This document shows, piece by piece, positions 56,532 to 64,000 of a stretch of 64,000 nucleotides of DNA (within the stretch, counting starts at the first letter, position 1; each line of letters opens with the position of its first letter). Origin of the DNA: Astrocystis sublimbata (lineage: Eukaryota > Ascomycota > Sordariomycetes > Xylariales > Xylariaceae). Location: the NCBI GenBank assembly GCA_022453515.1, contig JAJNNY010000002.1:1-64000 (forward strand). The letters are read 5' to 3'. The notes under the pieces are model-generated. The model searched no databases and was not told the origin of the DNA. It saw nothing but the letters and a program-made list of their open reading frames with translations. Position numbers and translations under genes: made by a program.

Positions 56532-57315
56532 GATCGCGGCGCAGTCCCGTTACGAACGGCTTCGGAGCGGGAGCTGGGACTTGCAACACACCTTCACTCA
56601 GGTCTGTGGTTGTGGTGTACGAGTGGAAGATCCATGAACAATCAGGTGAGAGGTAATGATAGGATGGCCTGGGAAGCCACAGTGGCCATGAGTGCTGGCG
56701 CGGGCAGGTGGTTGAAGCTCGTGTCCATTAAAGAAATATCCCTGTATCTAGGTAGCCACCTGGGCAGTGACGATATAATTCATGATATGCAGTCCCCGTC
56801 CATCAAGGTGCCCAGTCCTGCTAAGTACACTGTGTCCAGTTCTCGGACGTATCGGCCTCAGGTTGCCGAGGGTTGCCCACCGAGCCCCCTTGAGATACTC
56901 CGTGCGCAGACAGTGCGCATATATATTACCAGGCAGAGTCCAGCGCCCAGGGGTTAGGTACGTACCCATCGTGCCAGGTGGGCAATGATGGTGACTTGCG
57001 CTTGGAAGGCAGGATTATTTCGTGGCCTCCGACTCAAAGTTCCCTTATACAGTTGGGTATAAGTATTATGGATCAGTAGTAGGTATATAATAAGTACGTT
57101 GTCCATTGCTGGAACTGAGCGTCTATGTAGTGCCCCTCTACACTACCATGAGCCGTGGGGTATCGCAAGAACGAAAATGCAACGCAACGCAATGCAAGCA
57201 GCCCCAAAATCTCTAACGCAGACACTTTGTCACGTCCTTTACCAGCCGTCTCGTCTCGGTGGGCTCGCTGGAGTTCCCAACGCCCGCGCTGACTGATACC
57301 ACCTTCATAACCCAC
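56532..57315. other. Intergenic region, no supported gene
   Basis: Upstream of MCD4 and downstream of CSM1. No gene or RNA gene is recognised. Confidence 0.5.
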
Positions 57316-58751
57316 TCATTCACTCAAGGCTTTCACGACCCTCGAGTAAAACTTGGCGGCATGTAACCGCGGAAATGCGATCTCCTCCACGAGATAATCC
57401 GGCAGAGAGTCGATCAGATCCGCATCCCGAGCAGCATCGAGCTGAGGCATGTACATGAATTGTGCTTCTTCAAACTTGTCCGATGATCCCTCCATGCCAA
57501 TTGACAGCTTGAAATGAAGAGCTACGGTAGCGTCAGTCTATGTCTCGCTCACGGGTCAGGCTGCCACCTCGAGGAACTTACTCCCACTTCTGCCGGTCTG
57601 GACGCAGTCAAACACCTCATCGTCGTTTTCGCGCTTGACGCCGCAGACAAGCAAACCCGTAAGGTCTCCATAGAGGTTCTCTTTCTTGTTGGCTAACTGA
57701 GCGGCTGCTTCTGCCGCGCTCGCCATGTGGCGGTTATTAATGTGACTGTTTTTCATGGCGCTACCCGGCACCTTAACGCTCGTCGTTTCCACTGACCGAG
57801 CGGCAGCAAGTTTAGTCGACAACGTCTTGATCTCCGCCTTGGCTTCTGCTAGCGAGCTTTTCACTTCATCGGCATTGCCTTGTAGTTCTTCGATTTTCTT
57901 TTGACTGTCCTCAAACTGTGCTCGAAATATCTCGGCTTGCTTGGCCAACTCGGTCTCTCCAGCTAACTGTGACTTGAGAGCGGTGATGAGCTGTTTGTCA
58001 GCTAAGACTTGTTAGCAGCCTTTTCCAAACGCTGGTTCAGTTGAATAACATTACTGTTGGCCTGTTCCTCGGTTTGTCTCTTGAGACGATCGAAATTGCT
58101 GTCCGCTTCCTGAACCCCCGTCTCCCGCAGCTCGCGATATCTTGCTTCAAGTGCCTCATTCTTCTTAGTGAGCTCTCTAATCTGATTCAACAATCTTTCA
58201 TCGTGCTTATGGTCATGATTGTTCCAGAATCGAAGTCGAGGCAAATGCTCGGCGGACATGTTCTTTTTACGCACATCCTGATACCTAGGAGAAGCCTCCA
58301 CTAGACGAAGAGATTCCGCCATTATGTGTCTTGTGGTTTCCTCGTCAGCTGGCCAATCAGCTGACGCGCCATACTTTCCTGGATCTTGTTGAGTCTCAGG
58401 AATTTCGGTATCAGTGTCTATCGCAGCGTTGCGCCCTCTCCTGGTCGGCGCAGGCACTGTCGCTTCAATGTGCATTTCCGATAACTCGTCTTCGCTCTCA
58501 CGCGTTGCGATCTTCTGAGCTTTATTGGCGCGGGGCCGCCCCCTCGCAGGTCTAGGTTTGTTCTCCTTGCCATCCTCATTCTCCAGTGTGTTTATCTCAT
58601 CTTCGGCCGGACGTTTTACTCCTTTACGCCTCGTCAAGACTGTTTGAGCGGATTCGGCCTTTTCGGTCAGTTCCTCTGGTGGGGCTTGCTTCGCTCGGCT
58701 CGATTTCGTGGCTCGGGCTGTTGTTGCACGCGTTTTCTTCGCAGGAGGCAT
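57316..58751 (-). CDS. CSM1: Monopolin subunit Csm1/Pcs1
   Basis: Three exons, 58751-58055, 58001-57582 and 57521-57316, encode 440 residues. The N-terminal half is basic and disordered (MPPAKKTRATTARATKSSRAK, Lys/Arg-rich with GRPRANKAQK). A long coiled coil spans about residues 180-305 (NQIRELTKKNEALEARYREL; QLITALKSQLAGETELAKQ). The C-terminal globular domain carries the Csm1/Pcs1 signature: LYGDLTGLLVCGVKRE, TLHFKLSI, FMYMPQLDAARDADL and LPDYLVEEIAFPR. Csm1/Pcs1 dimers clamp kinetochores and act at rDNA to control microtubule attachment. Intron 1 (donor GTAATG, branch GCTAAC, acceptor TTAG) is required to pass a stop and shift frame, and joins the coiled coil without a break. Confidence 0.9.
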
Positions 58752-59464
58752 GTTTTTGGCTTGTCAAATGGGCCTGAATATCCGGGTTTGAAATTCCCGG
58801 TTCTTGTTGTCGTGGGCTTCCCGCCCGGTACTGATAAGTGACCCGATGGTAAGTTGATTCGTGCCCGGAAATGGTATGTAACGGCTCATCCAAGTCAGAG
58901 TAGTTGATGGAACCCTGTATAGTGGCTGCAAAGAAAGTCTACGAGCATCTATCAACAATATCCGTGGATGTAGGGGCGGTTTCGCAAGTAACTGCTGTAA
59001 CAATGTGCTCGAGTAGAATGGGGGAAATTCACTATTTGCTCGTAGATTCCTTCGTCGCGCTTGAGTCGCATGGCAGTCCTCGCGCCCAACGTAAACAAAT
59101 CATTGCCCGCCAGGTGGTGGGGTTACCCGGGTGAGATGCCCCACATTAGGTAGGTACCTAGCACGGCCTAGGTAGGCTAGGTATGGTCTAGAACCGGAAT
59201 CTGAAGCTGCCTTCCAACCTTCGCGAATCGCCATCTTATCCACACCCCGTGCTCGCCCATGCTGCCAATGTCGGGTGGTCGTATCTATCCGAAACATTAT
59301 TTACCTATCTACAGATGATAACCTACAGGGCATCGTTCTTCCTACATTGAGACATTCGAGTGTTGGCGAAAACGCCCAACGTCCACTTGTCCCGCTAGCC
59401 CCCGCCCTTTGGGTATCTCGAGAAGTCTCAGATGCTTCTCAGTTGGCTACGCGAAGTCTACACC
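58752..59464. other. Divergent intergenic region between CSM1 and MSP1
   Basis: Shared promoter region of 713 bp. ACCT/AGGT-rich cluster at about 59150-59185. No gene is seen. Confidence 0.5.
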
Positions 59465-60883
59465 ATGGTCGAACGTAGAAGAAACGGTGCCGACTACCTA
59501 TGGGATGTTCTTCTATTATTAGGGACGGTACGGCATAGCTTTCCATGTACGAGCAGAATGTTCTGTTGCTGACGCTTGATGCTTTGACTTCAATCAGGCC
59601 GGCGCAGCGTGGTTCTTGACCAAAAATGCCCTCTCTAGTCTTCAAGGCACCCTGGCGGATCCCGACAAGGAGAAACACGAGCAAGCCCGCATCAAGGCGA
59701 AGGCGAATCTGTCGCGCCTGCGGAAAGCACGTGAAGGCGATCCCGATGGCTTCGAAAGCGGCGATCGCGCCGGTCCTCGGATCGAAGATTTGGTTCTGAA
59801 CGAGTACGAAAATATGGTGGCAATGGAAGTCGTTGCACCAGAAGACATACCAGTTGGGTTCGATGGTGAGACACGGGAACCTTTACCTCGCCGCGTCAAG
59901 CAACTAACGTCGGCGTCAGATATCGGCGGCCTAGACGACATAATAGAAGAGGTCAAGGAGTCGGTCATTTATCCGCTGACCATGCCGCATCTCTACTCGC
60001 ACGCTGCCCCTCTGTTATCTGCACCGTCGGGCGTCCTACTATACGGACCTCCAGGATGCGGCAAGACAATGCTTGCCAAAGCTGTGGCACGAGAGAGCGG
60101 CGCATCGTTCATCAACCTACATATCTCGACCTTGACGGAGAAATGGTATGGCGATTCGAACAAGCTGGTCCGCGCCGTGTTCTCGCTCGCCCGCAAATTA
60201 CAGCCTTCGATTATATTCATTGACGAGATAGACGCCGTGCTGGGGACCAGAAGAAGCGGCGAGCATGAAGCCAGCGGCATGGTCAAAGCTGAGTGGGTGC
60301 GATCCACCCCATCACGGTTCAAATCATACTGATATCAGCTAGGTTTATGACACTTTGGGATGGTCTCACATCTGCAAACACGCGGGGACTACCTGCGCGC
60401 ATTTGTGTACTTGGGGCAACCAACCGGATGCACGACATCGACGAGGCCATCTTGCGCCGAATGCCAAAGAAGTTTCCCGTATCGTTACCCAACAAGAACC
60501 AGAGGCTCCGGATCCTTCAGCTACTCCTGAAAGACACGAAGACGGATCCCAACAACTACAATATAGAGTATATCGCCAAGGTTACGGCCGGTATGTCGGG
60601 TAGCGACATCAAGGAAGCCTGTCGCGACGCTGCGATGGCACCGGTTCGCGAATACATTCGTGAACATCGGGCAGCGGGAAGTTCTATGTCAAGCATTGAC
60701 CCTACGCAGGTACGAGGCATGCGCACAGAAGATTTCTTCGGAAGAAAAGGTGGTGGGCAGATACTGATGGAGAACCACTCACGCGCCAAATCATCCAGCG
60801 ATGAGTACGAGGACGTCGAAGATGAAGAGCTTACAGCAGACACGTCGGCGTCGGGCGCGAGAGTCGCAGAGCCGTCGGTATGA
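59465..60883 (+). CDS. MSP1: MSP1/ATAD1-type AAA ATPase of the mitochondrial outer membrane
   Basis: Three exons, 59465-59527, 59598-60292 and 60343-60883, encode 432 residues. Exon 1 (MVERRRNGADYLWDVLLLLGT) supplies the start of an N-terminal membrane helix which continues in exon 2 (AGAAWFLTKNALSSL), and a linker with KAKANLSRLRK follows. The AAA module has DIGGLDDIIEEVKESVIYPL, Walker A GPPGCGKTMLAK, pore-loop text EKWYGDSNK, Walker B IIFIDEIDAVLG and the ATNRMHDID region. The Msp1 family extracts mistargeted tail-anchored proteins from the outer mitochondrial membrane and peroxisomes. The acidic C-terminal extension (after about residue 385, EDVEDEELTAD) is longer than in yeast (362 residues). 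The start lies in a strong context (CACCATGG). Confidence 0.93.
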
Positions 60884-61966
60884 TAATGATAGCCTTTTCT
60901 TGGTAGCATAAAGTTGGGGTTTCTCGAACAATGGCGTTATGGGGCTGATTTAACCTTGGGGACGCACCTCTGTACGCCGGCTGGTAGGGTGTGCGCTACA
61001 AGAACGAAATACGCAACTCGGTACCTACCTACCAGATGGCTCGTTGCCCGGGCATTGGTATCTCATCTCAGTCTCACGGTCGATAGCAGCGACTGAATGC
61101 TGTAACAGTCGTAGATAGTAAAGCTGCGTAGTACTAGATGGAACATGTATATATCCTCAAAATGGAAACCGCTCCTCAGGTGTTGATCATGTTCATCAAG
61201 ACAACCTTGATTTTAATACATGTCGAAAGTACCGGGCAGGTAGGTGCTTTACCTGTCAGAAATCAACGATTACCTAAGGCGCGGCAGTCGGTCTGCTAAA
61301 GATCTCAAAACGCGTGCTTTAGCCGGCCTTGTCTATGTGGGGTGCCAAATCACGTCATCCAGCTGGCTTGAGAGGGCTAACCTACAGCGTCTAGACTCTC
61401 CAGCTGATAACGTGCTTCCCCAGACTTTTGGGCCCCGAGAACCGGAACGCAGCTATTTCGCAGCTAATTCGGGGTCTTCTCTGTGACTGACTGACAGGTC
61501 CAAGCGGAAGACCCATGCTCGCCCTGCCTGGACCGGACCGGACCTGGCCCTACGGGAAATGTGTGATGACCGGGTGTTTTGGGTTTCCTCTGAACGTCTG
61601 GAGGTCTGAACGTCTGACCGTGTGGACGTCCATTCCCAGTTTCACACCAGCACACCAGTAAAAAGAACGATTGATGAGACATTGTGTTGAACAACAGCCA
61701 ACTCATTGGATCTACTGCTGTCTTTCGTCATACCTGTTGACGTGTCTACCAGCACTGCGCTTCCTCGCCCATTAATTATACCCATTCAATTGACTTTCTT
61801 TCTGACCGTCACACGCTCGCTCTTCTACACGTCGTAGCCCGCCGTCGCCTGGCCGCGTCGTCCTTTTCGACGTTCGCGCCCACCAACACTTTAAGCCTCC
61901 TCCTACCTTCTCCCTCCTCTCTCCTATCTCGTTATTTTTACCCCACCATCCCACCATCCCACCATC
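60884..61966. other. Intergenic region and CBL leader
   Basis: No gene supported. From about 61740 to 61966 the plus strand is pyrimidine-rich, consistent with the leader of the cystathionine beta-lyase gene. Confidence 0.5.
61942..61966 (+). repeat. Tandem CCCACCAT repeats directly before a start codon
   Basis: Three copies of an 8-base unit end at the ATG at 61967. They lie in the 5' UTR and would present the start region with repeated CCACCAT text; whether this affects translation is unknown. Confidence 0.7.
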
Positions 61967-63364
61967 ATGTCTTCGTCCAGCGGCGACGACGCCACTAAAC
62001 CCGTCAACAAAGCCTTTGCCAAGGTAGACCTCGAAGGCCACAATCTACCACCGTCTCCTGCCCCGTCGAGTCCTTCGGCCGGACGCCGTCGCTACGCTCT
62101 TGCCACCGAGCTGGTCTACACAGATTCCAAGGATCAGTATGGCTCCTCGAGTATTCCCATCTACCAATCCGCCACCTTCAAGCAGACTTCTGCTGCGGGC
62201 GGAAACGAGTACGACTACACGCGATCCGGCAATCCCACCCGCACACACTTGGAACGCCACATGGCCAAGATCATGAACGCCACCCGCGCTCTGGCTGTTG
62301 GCTCGGGCATGGGTGCTTTAGATGTCATCACGAGGCTCCTCCGTCCTGGCGACGAGGTCATCACCGGCGATGACCTGTACGGCGGCACCAACCGGCTGCT
62401 CACGTACCTGTCCTCCAACCAAGGCATTGTCGTGCATCACGTGGACACCACTGACGTAGAGAGAGTGCGGGCCGCTGTCTCGGACAGAACCGCCATGGTG
62501 CTTCTCGAGACACCAACCAACCCCTTGATCAAGATCGTCGATATGCCCACCATTGCCAAGCTCGTACACGAAGCGAATCCGAAGGCCTTCGTTGTGGTCG
62601 ACAACACCATGCTGTCGCCCATGCTGTTTAACCCGCTGGAGATGGGCGCAGACATTGTCTACGAATCTGGCACCAAGTATCTATCGGGGCACCACGATAT
62701 CATGGCCGGCATCATCGCTTGCAACGACCCTGCCATTGGCGATAAGATGTATTTCACCATCAACTCTACTGGCTGCGGCCTTTCCCCTAACGATTCTTTC
62801 CTGCTCATGAGAGGGGTCAAGACACTGGCTATCCGTATGGAGAAGCAGCAAGCAAACGCCCAGACCATCGCCGAGTTCCTCGAGTCACACGGATTCCGTG
62901 TCCGGTACCCCGGCCTCAAGTCGCATCCTCAGTATGATCTCCACTGGTCTATGGCGAGGGGCGCCGGAGCTGTTTTGTCCTTCGAGACCGGTGACGTGGC
63001 CGTATCGGAGCGGATTGTCGAAGCTGCGAAGTTGTACGCCATCAGTGTCAGTTTCGGGTGCGTGAACAGTCTAATTAGCATGCCATGCCGCATGAGCCAT
63101 GCCAGTATCGATGCCAAGACGAGGAAGGAGCGACAGATGCCCGAGGACCTCATAAGGCTTTGCATCGGCATTGAAGACGTTCAAGATCTGATTGATGACC
63201 TGTCTCGCTCGGTGAGTCGACGAATTATTGGAATGCGTTACACTACTATGACTAACTTATGACAGCTCGTCCAAGCCGGAGCCGTAACCATTACTGTTGA
63301 TGGTTTCCATGCGACAGAAACTACGTCGCAGGACGGTGCCACTCTAGACAATGTTTCTGCATAA
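61967..63364 (+). CDS. STR3: Cystathionine beta-lyase
   Basis: Two exons, 61967-63211 and 63266-63364 (54-nt phase-0 intron), encode 447 residues. The enzyme splits cystathionine into homocysteine, pyruvate and ammonia with pyridoxal phosphate, in methionine synthesis. Motifs of the Cys/Met metabolism PLP family: YQSATFKQ, YDYTRSGNPTRTHLE, SGMGALDVI, GDDLYGGTNRLL, ETPTNPLIKIVD, VVDNTMLSP and the PLP-lysine box SGTKYLSGHHDI. The last exon gives LVQAGAVTITVDG and a short tail. A Ser/Pro-rich N-terminus of about 45 residues precedes the conserved core and does not look like a strong mitochondrial presequence. Cystathionine gamma-lyase is the closest alternative, but the NSTGCGLSPNDSFLL segment and overall pattern favour the beta-lyase. 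Confidence 0.93.
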
Positions 63365-64000
63365 AATGCCGTACCGAGGAACTCTGCAGGATCTCGTCCA
63401 GCTCCCCTCTAAAGCAACACTGCGGGTCTTGCCGGACCGGCGTCCGCTTCTCACTGCCGAGATGTATGTGACGGTATTATCACTCGATACTACGAAATGA
63501 TAAGAGTTGGAAGACTGCAACACACTGCGTGTCCTGCCCGTGTCCACATCTCATGCATGAACTCAAATCGATCTAACTGCTATCGCTTCTCAGCCGCTCT
63601 GGCAACAATTGTCAGCTTTGGGCCATATCGGCATTTGGAAAGGCGTATGGCCTCTACTTACCCATTGGATGACTGTTGCATCATCTCATTGAATGGAAGG
63701 ACACTACGTGAGGTCTCCTTAGCCCATCTATTCAACATGACGCTACTCGAAGATCCAGTCCCAGGCCCATGAGAGGCTTCAACGGTTTCACTACAGTTCG
63801 AGTCAGAAGACAGCTGGAAAGGAAGTTCTCACTCAAAACGAACATTTTAGCTGGCTGCTTATTCTTAGGCTCGATATGAGGCATGCCGTCTTATTTTGAC
63901 TCCTTAGCTCTTGTGAAAATCTGTCGCGAGGGGTAGTGTGTGCAACAAATATAATGTCAAAAAATCAATCGCTCTGAATGACCGATCGAGAAACTTGAGA
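63365..64000. other. 3' flank to the window edge, no supported gene
   Basis: Contains the 3' UTR of the cystathionine beta-lyase gene. No further gene is recognisable before the window ends. Confidence 0.5.

Noticed and set aside
1..64000. CRISPR arrays, bacterial-style operons, riboswitches, rRNA genes
   Set aside because: The window is eukaryotic fungal DNA; no regularly spaced direct repeats, ribosome binding sites or rRNA-like sequence were seen.

Overview
The window looks like nuclear DNA of a filamentous ascomycete (Pezizomycotina, most likely Sordariomycetes). Genes lie on both strands with no operons. Introns are short (about 50-330 nt) with GT...AG ends and CTAAC/CTGAC-like branch sites. 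Fungus-specific families are present (CFEM, Zn2Cys6, MCD4, CSM1/Pcs1, fungal F-box, LysM). The first 1.4 kb is an AT-rich transposase relic whose depletion of CpA/TpG with CpG retained is the signature of repeat-induced point mutation (RIP). I cannot name the species.

Layout. 1-1384: RIP-degraded Fot1/pogo transposase, minus strand. 1.9-7.4 kb: a hypothetical protein with two copies of a W/GIW/KW motif, an MPO1-type 2-hydroxy fatty acid dioxygenase, and a Cys/His-rich hypothetical protein. 7.4-17.3 kb: a 9.9-kb stretch with no convincing gene, holding simple repeats and one possible decayed coding segment. 17.3-23.7 kb: a GPI-type CFEM protein divergent from an eight-exon MFS transporter, then a membrane-anchored histidine-acid-phosphatase-like protein. 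25.4-32.7 kb: an F-box protein, mitochondrial methylmalonate-semialdehyde dehydrogenase, and V-ATPase subunit H. 33.7-43.4 kb: a Rieske protein, a cysteine-rich single-pass membrane glycoprotein, a 3-hydroxyisobutyrate-dehydrogenase-like protein, V-ATPase subunit e, and ARV1. 44.2-51.4 kb: a large LysM protein and a Zn2Cys6 regulator resembling CTF1-beta/Far. 53.3-63.4 kb: MCD4, CSM1/Pcs1, MSP1 and cystathionine beta-lyase.

How the genes relate. Most are housekeeping genes and do not form an evident cluster. Three loose links are visible: two valine-catabolism-type enzymes about 9 kb apart, two V-ATPase subunits (V1-H and V0-e) about 8 kb apart, and two ER lipid/GPI-linked genes (ARV1, MCD4). 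All exon structures were worked out by eye from reading frame, splice consensus and phase, and every multi-exon model sums to a multiple of three. The most unusual items are a zinc cluster divided among tiny exons, a dispersed palindrome TACCTAGGTA found only between genes, an acid-phosphatase-like protein that seems to lack the second catalytic motif, and a possible C-terminal splice switch in a membrane glycoprotein. I found no clear new multi-gene system.
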